From the NCBI GenBank assembly GCA_041605955.1, contig JBFIXI010000002.1, positions 1 through 64,000 on the forward strand: 64,000 nucleotides of DNA, given 5' to 3'. Origin of the DNA: JAHEJX01 sp041605955. GTDB lineage: Bacteria > Actinomycetota > Acidimicrobiia > Spongiisociales > UBA5794. The notes beneath the pieces were generated by a model. The model saw only the letters and a program-made list of their open reading frames with translations. It was not told where the DNA came from and did no database searches. A program made the translations under genes and the position numbers. This document shows positions 48,135 through 57,611 of the stretch, one piece after another. Position 1 is the first letter of the stretch, and the number at the start of each line of letters is the position of its first letter.

Positions 48135-51100
48135 ATGACGTCAGCTGCCCGCCACAACGCCAATGCAGCGTTCATCGAAACTGGGCCCCACAATGCAGGG
48201 CCCCTAAACGCAGGGGTCCGATATGCAGAGCTCCATTGCCACACCAACTACAGCTTTCTCGATGGAGCCTCCCATCCTTTCGAGCTGGTAGCTAGAGCCG
48301 CCGAGTTGGGTTATACCGCGCTCGGCGTCGTAGATCACGATGGCTTCCGTGGCGCCGCCAAGGTTCATCAAGCCGCTGGCCACGTGGGGATGGCTGTGGT
48401 CTATGGAACCGAAGTAGGAATGCCGCCCGATTTCGTCGAAGTCTCGCCATCCCCAGCAGTCGCCGAGCCGGTAGCTCCGTTGTCTCCGCCTTCGCGACGT
48501 GGCCGGATTCGTCGCATGCACGGGTCGAAGCCGGCGACCAAGGCGACCTCTGATCATCTCGTGCTCCTGGCGCCGGATCCGGCCGGATATGCCGCCATCA
48601 GCGATTTCGTCACCAAGGGGCAGATGCGGGGAGCCAAAGATGCTCCGCGCTACAGCTATGCCGAGCTGGAGACGGCTGCCCGAATTGGCAATCTGGTGGC
48701 GCTCACCGGTTGCTGGCAAGGGGCAGTTCCTCGGGCCGCCCAAGCAGGCGATTTCGACGCCGCGCTGCAGGCGGCCGCTCGACTGCGCAACATCTTCGGC
48801 AGTCGTCTCTACGTCGAGCTATGGCACCACGCCATGCCGGAAGACGATGCTCGCAATGACATCCTCGCCGAAGTGGCGCATCGCCTCGGTTTGGAGACTG
48901 TGGCGACCAACAACGTCCACTACGTCGACCGCTCCCAAGCTGATCTATCCGAGGTACTCGCCGCTATCGGAGGTCGTCGCAACCTGGACTTGGCCGACGG
49001 CTTCCGCCCCGCCACCGATGAGCGTTACTTACGCAGCGCAAGGGAGATGGCGGCGCGTTTTGCCCGTTATCCGGGTGCCGTCGAACGGGCTGCTGAGTTG
49101 GGGGCAGAGCTGGCGTTCGATCTCCAGCTGCTGGCGCCTGAGCTGCCCGACTTCCCGATGCCGGGAGCTTTCACGACCGAAGACGAGTACCTCCGTCAGC
49201 TCGTGCTCGACGGGGCTCGCCGGGTATATCCCGGTGATGGCCCCGGCGGCATCGAGCGGCATGCGCTGGATCGGATCAATCACGAGCTGGAAGTCATCGA
49301 AGAGCTCGGCTTCGCCGGCTTCTTCCTGGTGGCCTGGGACATCGTCCAGTTCGCCCGCAGCCGCAACATCTACTGTCAGATACGCGGCTCGGGAGCAGAT
49401 TCCGCCATCTGCCGCTGCATCGGGCTCACTCGCGTCGATCCCATCCGGCTCCAGCTTCCGTTCGAGCGGTTCCTCTCGTCCGAGCGGGGTCGACCGCCCG
49501 ACATAGACATCGATTTCGAGGCGGAGCGCCGCGAGGAGGTCATTCAGTACTGCTACAGCCGATACGGCCGAGAGCGAGCCGCCATGGTGGCCAACGTCAT
49601 CACCTACCGGGCTCGCTCGGTGCTCCAGGACGTGGGCAAGGCTTTCGGGCTCACCCAGGCGCAGGTCAACGCTCTCACCAAGTATCTCGACAGCCGCAGC
49701 CCCCGCCATCTACGGGAAGAGCTCAACCTCCCGGCGGGACTGACGAGTGAGCTGATCTACGACGTGTGCTGGCGCCTCGACGGCTTCCCGCGCCACCTCG
49801 GCATCCACTCCGGGGGGATGGTCGTGGCCAAGCGGCCGCTGTGGGAGGTGGTGCCGATCGAGTGGGGCCGGATGGAGGACCGTACCGTGTTGCAGTGGGA
49901 CAAGGACGATTGTGCCGTCATGGGCATCGTCAAGTTCGATCTGCTGGCTCTGGGGGCGATGAATGGTCTCCACTTGACGGTCGATGCCATTCGCGAGGCT
50001 CACGGCGTCGACATCGATCTGGCAACGATTCCGCAAGAGCCGGTGATCTACGACATGCTGACCCGAGCGGACACCGTAGGCATCTTCCAGGTCGAATCGC
50101 GCGCCCAGATGGCAACGCTGCCCCGGATGAAGCCGAAGACCTTCTACGACTTGGCGGTCGAGGTGGCGTTGATCCGTCCCGGCCCCATTCAGGGCCACTC
50201 CGTGCATCCGTACCTACGGCGGCGTAACGGAGAGGAGCCGGTGCGCTATCCCCACCCCCTTGCCGAGCCGATCTTGAAGAAGACGTTGGGCGTGCCCGTC
50301 TTCCAGGAGCAGTTGATGGAGCTGGCGCGGCTGTGTGCCGGTTTCAGCTCGGGGCAGTCTGATCGGCTACGCCAAGCGATGACACACAAACGTTCCGACG
50401 AGGCGATGGCCGAGCTCCGCGACGAGGTCTATGCCGGGATGGCGCGCAACGGGGTGACCGGCAGTGCCGCGGACGAGATCTGGGAGAAGCTGCAGGGGTT
50501 CGCCTCGTTCGGCTTTCCAGAGTCGCACTCGGTGTCGTTCGCCTACATCGTCTATGCCGCCTCGTGGTTGCGCTACCACTGGCCGGCCGAGTTCCTGATG
50601 GGCCTACTCAATGCCCAGCCGATGGGCTTCTATTCACCGCACACTCTCGTCCAAGACGGCATTCACCATGGGGTGATCGTGCTGCCTCCCGATGTCAACC
50701 ACTCCCAATTCGACTGCACCATCGAGCATGTTCGGGCCGATCCGAACGACATTGCTGAGTATCTCGGACTTAGGTGGCGGCGGGGGAGGGGCGCCATCGA
50801 CGATCCGGTGCGCGCCGCCGTTGCAGTGCGCATCGGATTGCGCTACGTGCGCAACCTCGGGGATGCCGAGATCACTCGTATCGAGGCCGCCCGTCGTGTC
50901 GCCGGGCCGTTCACCAGTCCCGAGGATCTGGCGCAGCGCACCGGTCTGCCGCTCGACGCACTCGAGGGATTGGCAGCGTCCGGTGCGCTGCAATCGCTCG
51001 ACTTGGAGCGTCGGGAGGGGATCTGGGCTGCTGGAGCCCTCGCTGAGCTCGGTCCCGATCGGCTGGCGCTCGCGCCAGGAGCCCGCCCGCCCGAGCTGGC

Positions 51101-51515
51101 CGAGATGGATCGCTACGAGCGGGTGAAGGCAGACTTGTGGTCGACGTCGCTCTCTGTGACGCATCCAGTCTCGTTCATCCGCAACGAGCTGACCGCGGTG
51201 GGATGTCTGACGATTCAACAAGCCCTCGAGCTGCGTAAGCACGGCACCAAAGCGCGCGTCGGTGGATTGGTGACTCACAGACAACGTCCCGGCACGGCCA
51301 ACGGGGTGCGGTTCCTCAACCTCGAGGACGAGACGGGCCTGCTCAACGTCGTCGTGCTTCCCCCGGTATGGGACGCCAACTATGAGATTGCTCGCAAGTC
51401 GATCGGAGTAGTCATCGAAGGGGTCCTCGAATACCGCGACGGGGTCACCAACTTGGTCTCGCATCGGTTCGAGGATTGGCCGGTACTGGCGGTGAAGTCC
51501 CGGGACTTCCGCTAG
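48135..51515 (+). CDS. dnaE2: Error-prone DNA polymerase DnaE2
   Basis: SOS-induced C-family polymerase that bypasses lesions together with ImuA/ImuB. The 1126 residues start with a PHP domain (ELHCHTNYSFLDGASHPFEL; VVDHDGF). The catalytic palm has PDIDIDFE with Asp 456 and 458 as likely catalytic residues; then come EQLMELARLCAGFSSGQSD, a helix-hairpin-helix region and an OB domain near residue 1039 (GGLVTHRQRPGTANGVRFLN). Length and the lack of a tau-binding C-terminus fit DnaE2 rather than the replicative DnaE. The LexA box 17 bp upstream confirms SOS control. Confidence 0.95.
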   Translation: MTSAARHNANAAFIETGPHNAGPLNAGVRYAELHCHTNYSFLDGASHPFELVARAAELGYTALGVVDHDGFRGAAKVHQAAGHVGMAVVYGTEVGMPPDFVEVSPSPAVAEPVAPLSPPSRRGRIRRMHGSKPATKATSDHLVLLAPDPAGYAAISDFVTKGQMRGAKDAPRYSYAELETAARIGNLVALTGCWQGAVPRAAQAGDFDAALQAAARLRNIFGSRLYVELWHHAMPEDDARNDILAEVAHRLGLETVATNNVHYVDRSQADLSEVLAAIGGRRNLDLADGFRPATDERYLRSAREMAARFARYPGAVERAAELGAELAFDLQLLAPELPDFPMPGAFTTEDEYLRQLVLDGARRVYPGDGPGGIERHALDRINHELEVIEELGFAGFFLVAWDIVQFARSRNIYCQIRGSGADSAICRCIGLTRVDPIRLQLPFERFLSSERGRPPDIDIDFEAERREEVIQYCYSRYGRERAAMVANVITYRARSVLQDVGKAFGLTQAQVNALTKYLDSRSPRHLREELNLPAGLTSELIYDVCWRLDGFPRHLGIHSGGMVVAKRPLWEVVPIEWGRMEDRTVLQWDKDDCAVMGIVKFDLLALGAMNGLHLTVDAIREAHGVDIDLATIPQEPVIYDMLTRADTVGIFQVESRAQMATLPRMKPKTFYDLAVEVALIRPGPIQGHSVHPYLRRRNGEEPVRYPHPLAEPILKKTLGVPVFQEQLMELARLCAGFSSGQSDRLRQAMTHKRSDEAMAELRDEVYAGMARNGVTGSAADEIWEKLQGFASFGFPESHSVSFAYIVYAASWLRYHWPAEFLMGLLNAQPMGFYSPHTLVQDGIHHGVIVLPPDVNHSQFDCTIEHVRADPNDIAEYLGLRWRRGRGAIDDPVRAAVAVRIGLRYVRNLGDAEITRIEAARRVAGPFTSPEDLAQRTGLPLDALEGLAASGALQSLDLERREGIWAAGALAELGPDRLALAPGARPPELAEMDRYERVKADLWSTSLSVTHPVSFIRNELTAVGCLTIQQALELRKHGTKARVGGLVTHRQRPGTANGVRFLNLEDETGLLNVVVLPPVWDANYEIARKSIGVVIEGVLEYRDGVTNLVSHRFEDWPVLAVKSRDFR

Positions 51516-51518
51516 ATC

Positions 51519-51533
51519 CCGACGGTCCGTCGG
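51519..51533. terminator. Hairpin after dnaE2
   Basis: CCGACG, loop GTC, CGTCGG: a perfect 6-bp stem 4 nt after the dnaE2 stop. There is no T-run, so it is at best a weak or factor-assisted terminator. Confidence 0.3.
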
Positions 51534-51642
51534 CTCGGCAACGAGGGGCAGTTGGTCCCTAGGTCGATCGAGGCTGGAGGGCATAGCATGGGGGCAGGCC
51601 ATTGGGATGGGCCGTGCCGATACCGCTAAGGAGCGCGAAGCG

Positions 51643-52470
51643 ATGAACGATCAGATGCCGATCTTGGTGCCGGTTGACGATGCAAGCGATCTACGGGCAG
51701 TTGATTTCGCCGTTCAGCTGGCATCCATCCTCGGGATCGAGGTGCGGGCCTTCTCCGTCGTCTCGACGCCCGCCATGGCCGGCGATCGGCAGACTGCCGT
51801 CGCGCGCGCAATCGGTGAGCGGGCCGTCCCAATCGAAGTGCGGGTTGTCATCGGGGATGCCGTGGATACTGCCATCGTCGAAGCTGCCGCCGCCGCGTCC
51901 ACCGTCTGCATGACCACGGCCGCCACCCTGCTGCCTCACGAGGGCCACTTCGGCTCCATTGCAGAATCGGTGGTGCGATCCATCGGTCGTCCGGTCGTCC
52001 TGTTGGGCCCCAAAGCGAGCGGACATTTGGAGATCGAAGGGGCGCGGCTCGTCATTCCCATCGACGGCTCGGTTGCCGGGGAGTACGTCATCGACGGCGC
52101 CACCCGCCTGGCCGTGGCACTGGGTGCCGAGGTGTGGGTCGTGACGGTTGTCACCCCCCATCAGGTTCGCCAAGCCGAGGCGGTGTCCGGGGTCGATTTC
52201 GGCGCGATCGAGTCCGGCTACGTGCGGCGGGTAGCCAAGGCGATCAGTGACGAGATGGGCACCCAGGCGCAGTTCGAAGTCCTGCACGGTAGCGATCCGG
52301 CCGCGGCGATACTCGACTTCCTCGAGCCCGGCGGTCTGGTCGCGATGAGTACGCACGGTCGAACCGGATTGGCCCGGATCTTCGCCGGCTCGGTGACTAC
52401 TCACGTGGTTGCCGGATCCCATCAGCCGGTGATGGTGGTGCGACCGCCCGACCACGTCCTGACCGAGTAG
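51643..52470 (+). CDS. Universal stress protein with two USP domains
   Basis: Cytosolic stress protein of 275 residues. The N-terminal domain (PILVPVDDASDLRAVDFAVQ) lacks a clear ATP loop. The second (about 140-272) has the full set: VIPIDGSVAGEYVIDGATRL, and GLVAMSTHGRTGLARIFAGS followed by TTHVVAGSHQPVMVV, which contains the G-2x-G-9x-G(S/T) ATP-binding pattern. ATG 51643 has AGGAG 9 nt upstream. Convergent with the acyl-CoA synthetase gene, 4 nt apart. Confidence 0.88.
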   Translation: MNDQMPILVPVDDASDLRAVDFAVQLASILGIEVRAFSVVSTPAMAGDRQTAVARAIGERAVPIEVRVVIGDAVDTAIVEAAAAASTVCMTTAATLLPHEGHFGSIAESVVRSIGRPVVLLGPKASGHLEIEGARLVIPIDGSVAGEYVIDGATRLAVALGAEVWVVTVVTPHQVRQAEAVSGVDFGAIESGYVRRVAKAISDEMGTQAQFEVLHGSDPAAAILDFLEPGGLVAMSTHGRTGLARIFAGSVTTHVVAGSHQPVMVVRPPDHVLTE

Positions 52471-52474
52471 CTCA

Positions 52475-54076
52475 CTACGGGCGAAGCGCTCGCCGCATGA
52501 TCTTGCCGGTGCTGGTACGCGGCAGCTCGCTCACGAAGTCGACCCGGCGCGGCACCTCGTGGGCGGCCAGCCGTTGCCGGACATGCTCCTGCAGCTCGCG
52601 GGCCAACGCGTCGCCGGCGCGCCCCGGCTCGCGGAGCACGACGAAGGCCGCCGGTATCTCCCCGCGGATGTCGTCGGGGACTCCGACCACGGCACACATG
52701 GCGACCGCCGGATGCTGCAACAGCGACTCTTCGATCTCGCCCGGGCCGATGCGATACCCCATCGAGAGGATGACGTCGTCCTTGCGGCTGCGAAACCACA
52801 GGTAGCCGTCGCGGTCCTCGACACCGAGATCGCCGGTGAGCAGCCAGTCGCCCCGATACTTGGCGGCCGTCGCCTCGGGGCGCTGCCAGTACTCCAGCAT
52901 CATGACCGGGTCTGGAGCGCGCACACAGATCTCGCCTACCTCGCCCACCAGGCGGTTCCCGACGTCGTCGAACACTGCCACCTCGTGGCCGGGCAGGGCT
53001 CGCCCCATCGAGCCGGGCCGAACCGGCCACACCGCCGCGCAGTTCCCGACCACGAGGTTGGCTTCAGTCTGCCCATAACCCTCATTGATGCGGCAACCCA
53101 GCGCGGATTGGGACCAGGCGAGCACCTCCTCGCCGAGGGCCTCACCGCCGGTGAAGATGGCTCGCAGCGCTAGATCATTGCTGCCGACCCCGGCGGCGCG
53201 CATCATCTTGAGCGCCGTCGGTGGCAGAAACGCCAGGGTGACCCGCTGAGTGGCGATCAGATCGACGGCCGACTGCGGATCGAAGTCATTCTCCGCCGTG
53301 AGGACCGGCATGCCGAAATACCAGGCCGGAATCAAGACGTCCATCAGGCCACCGATCCAGGCCCAGTCGGCCGGTGTCCATATCACGTCGTCGGGCTGCG
53401 GGGGGAACTCGTAGTAGGCCTCGAAGCCGGGCAGATGGCCAAACAACGAACGATGCGCATGTAGGGCGCCTTTGGGCGGTCCGGTGGTTCCCGACGTGTA
53501 GATCAGGTAGGCCGGGTCTTCGGCCGCCGTGGCGACCGGCGCCGGTAGCGGCTCGGACGCAGCGAGGCAGGCGAATTCTTCACCGATCGCAACGATCGGT
53601 ACCTGGGATGCCTCCCGGACCTTGGTGACATTGTCGGGACTGACTATGGCCAACTTGGCGCCGGAGTCCTCGAGTCGGTAGGCGAGGGCATCCGGCCCGA
53701 ACACCGAGGCCACCGGCAGCGACACTGCCCCCAGCTTCCACGCCGCCAGGTGAGCGATCCCGGTCTCCAGCGCTTGTGGCGCCACGACGGCAACCCGGTC
53801 ACCGCGGCCGACACCCCGAGCCCGCATTCCTGCGGCCACCCGGCTCGACATCTCGGCTATCTCGCCGAACGTGTGAAATCGCTCCTCCCCAGACGCGGTG
53901 ACGGCGATGAGGGCGACCCGGCTGGGGGGATGCACGTCGCTGCACGCCCGGCCCATGTTGAAGCGCGTTGGGATGGACCATTTGAACCGCTCTCGCAGAG
54001 ACTGATAGGTCATCGCCTCGTGGGGAATGAGCGTGCGGGGTATTCGCTCCGGCCGGGGAGTTGATGAGTGGGCCAC
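52475..54076 (-). CDS. AMP-dependent acyl-CoA synthetase, medium-chain/acetyl-CoA synthetase-like
   Basis: Activates a carboxylic acid as acyl-AMP and then acyl-CoA. The 533-residue reading contains the P-loop YLIYTSGTTGPPKGALHAH, the WTPADWAWIGGLMDVLIPAW segment, the EGYGQTEANLVVGN motif, TGDLGVEDRDGYLWFRSRKD and the C-terminal catalytic Lys in RTSTGKIMRRAL. FKWSIPTRFNMGRACSDVH is typical of the acetyl/medium-chain branch. GTG 54076 fits a leaderless promoter (TAGACT, 7 nt, GTG); ATG 54013, 21 codons later, is the alternative. Divergent from the ACT gene by 44 bp. Confidence 0.88.
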   Translation of the reverse strand: MAHSSTPRPERIPRTLIPHEAMTYQSLRERFKWSIPTRFNMGRACSDVHPPSRVALIAVTASGEERFHTFGEIAEMSSRVAAGMRARGVGRGDRVAVVAPQALETGIAHLAAWKLGAVSLPVASVFGPDALAYRLEDSGAKLAIVSPDNVTKVREASQVPIVAIGEEFACLAASEPLPAPVATAAEDPAYLIYTSGTTGPPKGALHAHRSLFGHLPGFEAYYEFPPQPDDVIWTPADWAWIGGLMDVLIPAWYFGMPVLTAENDFDPQSAVDLIATQRVTLAFLPPTALKMMRAAGVGSNDLALRAIFTGGEALGEEVLAWSQSALGCRINEGYGQTEANLVVGNCAAVWPVRPGSMGRALPGHEVAVFDDVGNRLVGEVGEICVRAPDPVMMLEYWQRPEATAAKYRGDWLLTGDLGVEDRDGYLWFRSRKDDVILSMGYRIGPGEIEESLLQHPAVAMCAVVGVPDDIRGEIPAAFVVLREPGRAGDALARELQEHVRQRLAAHEVPRRVDFVSELPRTSTGKIMRRALRP

Positions 54077-54120
54077 TGTGTCGAGTCTACGAATCGCCGC
54101 GGTGCGCCTAGGCTGCGCCG
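54077..54120. promoter_or_regulatory. Two back-to-back leaderless promoters
   Basis: Minus strand: TAGACT, 7 nt, GTG at 54076. Plus strand: TAGGCT, GCGCCG, ATG at 54121. Both fit TANNNT plus 6-7 nt, within 44 bp and with no ribosome binding sites. Confidence 0.45.
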
Positions 54121-54639
54121 ATGGCGAAGATGGTGCTGACGGTCTTCGGCGACGATCGGGCGGGTCTGGTCGACTCGCTCTCCGAAGTGATCGCCGATCA
54201 TGGCGGAAGTTGGGACAAGAGCTATATGGCGGAGCTGGCCGGGAAGTTCGCAGGCGTAGTCGCCGTGACCGCACCCGACACCAAGGTCGCCCGCCTGCTG
54301 GCCGGGCTCGAGCCACTGCGCGCCGGCGGGTTGGAGATAACCGTTCACGCCGTCGAGGAGGAAGCGGTCACCCAGCCCCATCGGGAGTTGAGCCTGCAAG
54401 TCTCGGGCCACGACCATCCCGGCATCATTCACGACGTTTCACATGCGCTGGCCGAGCGCGGGATCAGCATCGCCGAATTGTCCACGGAGATTCGGGAGGC
54501 GCCGATGGGTGGCGGAACCCTCTTCGAGGCGCATGCCACCTTGCACGCCCCCGAGGAGCTGTCGCTGGCGGAGCTGCTGGCGGCTGCCGAAAAGCTGGAA
54601 GACGAGCTCGCCATTCACATCGAGCTGACCGCCGACTGA
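54121..54639 (+). CDS. GcvR-like double ACT-domain protein
   Basis: The 172-residue protein has two ACT domains: MVLTVFGDDRAGLVDSLSEV (start) and SLQVSGHDHPGIIHDVSHAL (about 90). GcvR proteins control glycine cleavage genes through GcvA, but no such genes are in the window; a neighbouring threonine aldolase makes glycine, which may be relevant. Convergent with it, 2 nt apart. Confidence 0.85.
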   Translation: MAKMVLTVFGDDRAGLVDSLSEVIADHGGSWDKSYMAELAGKFAGVVAVTAPDTKVARLLAGLEPLRAGGLEITVHAVEEEAVTQPHRELSLQVSGHDHPGIIHDVSHALAERGISIAELSTEIREAPMGGGTLFEAHATLHAPEELSLAELLAAAEKLEDELAIHIELTAD

Positions 54640-54641
54640 CG

Positions 54642-55679
54642 TCAGCCGCGGAAGGCCGCCTCGATTGATGAAAGGGCGGCGTCGATGTCGGCAGCCTCGA
54701 TCCCCAGGTGGGTCACAGCACGGACGCGGTGGCTACCCATCGGCAACATGACCACGCCCTGCTCTCGCAGCCGGCGACAGAAGGTGTCGGCGTCGATCGT
54801 CGACAGATCGAAGTAGACGATGTTGGTGGCTACCGCCGCCGGATCGAGATCGACGGTGGGCATCTCGGCGAGGCCGGCGGCCAAGCGAGCAGCATTCGCG
54901 TGGTCTTCGGGGAGCCGATCCCGGTGATGCGTCACCGCGTGGAGCGCAGCCGCCGCGATCACTCCTGCTTGGCGGAAGCCGCCGCCATACATCTGCTTGA
55001 AGCGACGGGCTCGGGATACGAGATCGGTCGAGCCGACCAGGGCTGAGCCGATGGGGGCTCCCAACCCTTTGGAGAAACAGACGCTGATCGTGTCGAACGG
55101 CGCCGCATAGGCGGCTTCGGCGATCCCGGAGGCGGCTGCCGCGTTCCACAACCGGGCGCCGTCGAGATGGCTGGCCGCTCCTCCCGCCTTGGCGGCCGCA
55201 ACGACCGCTTCGAGCCGCGCCAGCGGCCAAATGGTGCCGCCGGCGGCGTTGTGAGTGTTTTCGCACTCCACCAGAGTCACCGGCGCAATGAGATGGTCCG
55301 GGATGCCCGTTGCCGGTTTCGGCATCGCCGCCTCCACCTGGTGCGCCTCGAAGGTGCCGGCCTCGCCGGGAAGCTGCTGGACGGTCAGGCCGGCGAGCGC
55401 GTTGGCGGCCCCCATCTCATGAGTGTCGATGTGCGCCCCGGCGGCGGCCAGCACGACGTCGCCGGGCTGGGTATGGGTGCGCAGGGCGATCTGGTTGGAC
55501 ATAGTGCCCGACGGCACATAGACGGCGTCGTCCTTGCCGAGTACCGCGGCCACCGTGGTCTCGAGCTCGCGGACGGTGGGATCGTCTCGGAAGACGTCGT
55601 CGCCGACTTCGGCGGCGGCCATCGCCTTGCGCATGGCCTCGGTTGGCTGGGTCACGGTGTCGGAACGCAGATCGATCAC
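54642..55679 (-). CDS. ltaE: Low-specificity L-threonine aldolase
   Basis: PLP enzyme cleaving threonine (and allo-threonine) to glycine and acetaldehyde. The 345 residues begin with IDLRSDTVTQPTEAMRKAMA, a family signature, then VPSGTMSNQIALRTH, and the PLP-binding Lys 204 in CFSKGLGAPIGSALVG. GTG 55679 is taken because it puts the signature at the very start; longer readings are Ser/Thr-rich and not conserved-looking. Standard length. Confidence 0.92.
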   Translation of the reverse strand: MIDLRSDTVTQPTEAMRKAMAAAEVGDDVFRDDPTVRELETTVAAVLGKDDAVYVPSGTMSNQIALRTHTQPGDVVLAAAGAHIDTHEMGAANALAGLTVQQLPGEAGTFEAHQVEAAMPKPATGIPDHLIAPVTLVECENTHNAAGGTIWPLARLEAVVAAAKAGGAASHLDGARLWNAAAASGIAEAAYAAPFDTISVCFSKGLGAPIGSALVGSTDLVSRARRFKQMYGGGFRQAGVIAAAALHAVTHHRDRLPEDHANAARLAAGLAEMPTVDLDPAAVATNIVYFDLSTIDADTFCRRLREQGVVMLPMGSHRVRAVTHLGIEAADIDAALSSIEAAFRG

Positions 55680-55749
55680 GGCCGTCTCTCTGGGAATCGT
55701 CGGGCGCCCAAGATACCTAGCATCGAGCCAGCGTCGAAACGGGAGGGTC

Positions 55750-56247
55750 ATGACTACGAAATCCGACGAGCTGTTGGTCGAGATGAAAGAGAAGCGGGCT
55801 GCGGTCCGCGAGCTGTTGGCCCGCACCCCAGACGACTACGCCGAGGTCCGCGAGCTGTGGAAGGCCCACTCGCTCGCCGAAGATGCTCGTGACATCGCCG
55901 GCTTGATGGCGACGTTGACCGACGATTGTGTCTACGAGCTGGTGCAGACCGGTCACCGCTGGGAGGGCCACTCCGGGGCGACCCAGTTCTATATGGGGTT
56001 GCTGGGAGCGTTCCCCGACATCGACTTCAACCTGACGCACATCGTCATCGGCCCCCAAGGGGTCTGTGAGGAGGCGGTGGCCACCGGCACCCATCAAGCG
56101 GAATGGATCGGTTGGCAGCCCAGCGGGGAGCGAGTGACCTTCCGGGTAGTGATCTTTTTCCCGTGGGATGCGGATCGCAAGCTATTCACCGGGGAGCGGG
56201 TCTACACGTTCTTTCCGGACGAAACGCCCCTAGCCGCGGCCGACTAG
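55750..56247 (+). CDS. SnoaL-like (NTF2-fold) protein
   Basis: The 165-residue protein has an N-terminal helical part and a SnoaL/ester-cyclase-like core: LMATLTDDCVYELVQTGHRW, GATQFYMGLLGAFPDIDFNL, and VTFRVVIFFPW. Fold members bind small hydrophobic ligands or act as isomerases. Substrate unknown. GGGAGGG ends 2 nt before the ATG. The end overlaps convergent sixA by 18 nt. Confidence 0.8.
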   Translation: MTTKSDELLVEMKEKRAAVRELLARTPDDYAEVRELWKAHSLAEDARDIAGLMATLTDDCVYELVQTGHRWEGHSGATQFYMGLLGAFPDIDFNLTHIVIGPQGVCEEAVATGTHQAEWIGWQPSGERVTFRVVIFFPWDADRKLFTGERVYTFFPDETPLAAAD

Positions 56248-56733
56248 CCGGCCTACCGACCTCGGCTGCAGGAGGAAGACCAGCTCGCCGCGGGCGTGCA
56301 GCGCATCCGCCCAGTCCCGGATGTACAGCTCGATGCCGGCAATGGTTGCCGTCTTCATGGCGACCGCCCCGCCGGTTACGTGAGCCACCAGGGATCCCCA
56401 CGCCGGCTGGTGGCCGACGAGCATCACCGCCTGTGCTGCGGGATCTACGTCCAGTAGCACTTCGAGCGCGCCGGTTGCCGACGTGCCGTAGAGCTCCTCT
56501 CGGTATTGAATTGGTGTCTCCCAAGATCCGGCGGCGGCAGCCAGCTGGGCCGTGGTAGCGGCCCGACGCGCCGTCGAGGAGATCACCAAATCGGGTACCT
56601 GTCCCATGCCGGCAAGGACCTTGCCCATCGCAGCTGCGGCGGCACTGCCCCGTGCATTGAGAGGTCGGTCATGGTCGGGACGCCCCGTCGACCAGTCCGA
56701 CTTGCCGTGGCGCATTATGAGGAGGCGCTTCAC
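56230..56733 (-). CDS. Histidine phosphatase (SixA-like)
   Basis: Phosphohistidine phosphatase of the phosphoglycerate-mutase fold. The 167-residue protein has the catalytic RHG at residues 8-10 (MRHGKSDWS), ISSTARRAATTAQLA and VGHQPAWGSL with the second His. The GTG start overlaps the stop of the LysR gene (GTGA), so it is downstream in the same unit. SixA acts on ArcB-type phosphotransfer proteins in E. coli; the target here is unknown. Confidence 0.88.
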   Translation of the reverse strand: MKRLLIMRHGKSDWSTGRPDHDRPLNARGSAAAAAMGKVLAGMGQVPDLVISSTARRAATTAQLAAAAGSWETPIQYREELYGTSATGALEVLLDVDPAAQAVMLVGHQPAWGSLVAHVTGGAVAMKTATIAGIELYIRDWADALHARGELVFLLQPRSVGRLVGRG

Positions 56734-57611
56734 GATTCGAGCCTAACCAGGGACCCGCCGCAGTATGCGGTCATGGCGGCGATGAAAGCGCGAGCTGGCG
56801 GCGCCACCGCGGGATCGGACCGGGCGGCGATGAGAACATCGCGCGTTGCTACGTCGTTCATCACTCGGTTGAGCGGGGTCTGGTCGGCCACATCGGGAGG
56901 CAGCACAGTGAGGCTCCCGGTCAGTGCGGCAAGCTCGCGCAACACCGCCGGATTGCCGCTTTCCACAGCCACCCGCGGCTCGATACCCGCTTCTGCCAGG
57001 CCGGCGTCGATGGCCGCTCGTGTCCTGGATCCGGTTGGATAGAGGGCCCAGGTCCGGTCGGATATGGGGCCCGGGTTCCCGTAGAGGTGCATCGGCTCCG
57101 TCGCCAAGAGAGCGGCCGCGGTCGTCCTAGTTGGGCCGATCATCACGGCAATATCGATCCGGAAGTCGACGAGTGCTTCCTCCAGTTCGTCGGAACCGGC
57201 AACCATGATTGACAGCTCGATCCCCGGGTGGTCGGCTCGAAACCGACTGAGTCGATCTCTGAAGAGGTAGAGCGCCGCGGCGTCTATGAGACCTAGCCGC
57301 AAGCGGCCGGTTCGTCCCGACCGTCGGCTGTCCAGATCGGCGGCGAGGCTCTCACTCTCGCCCAGCACCCGGCGGGCATAGCCGGCGACGAGCTCGCCGG
57401 CATCAGTGAGCCGGCGGCGCCGGCCGTCCCGCTCGAGCAGCCGTTCCCCGACGACCTGCTCCAGACGAGCTATACCCTGGGAAAGGGCACTCTGCGAGAT
57501 CCCAATCAAGGCCGCGGCGTCGGCAAAAGTATCTCCCTCGGCGACGGCGTTGAAATAGCGGAGCTGCTGGAGCGTGAGCCCCTCGAACTCGAAGTAGTCG
57601 ATGTCGAACAC
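56730..57611 (-). CDS. LysR-family transcriptional regulator
   Basis: DNA-binding regulator with a ligand-binding C-terminal domain. The 293-residue protein starts LTLQQLRYFNAVAEGDTFAD, has the winged helix-turn-helix with IGISQSALSQGIARLEQVVG, and a periplasmic-binding-like effector domain (about 95-290). The start is GTG 57611: TATAGT lies 7 nt upstream on the minus strand and the protein length is then typical. Longer frames would run across the AT-rich promoter. It is divergent from inositol-3-phosphate synthase and co-transcribed with sixA. Confidence 0.9.
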   Translation of the reverse strand: MFDIDYFEFEGLTLQQLRYFNAVAEGDTFADAAALIGISQSALSQGIARLEQVVGERLLERDGRRRRLTDAGELVAGYARRVLGESESLAADLDSRRSGRTGRLRLGLIDAAALYLFRDRLSRFRADHPGIELSIMVAGSDELEEALVDFRIDIAVMIGPTRTTAAALLATEPMHLYGNPGPISDRTWALYPTGSRTRAAIDAGLAEAGIEPRVAVESGNPAVLRELAALTGSLTVLPPDVADQTPLNRVMNDVATRDVLIAARSDPAVAPPARAFIAAMTAYCGGSLVRLES

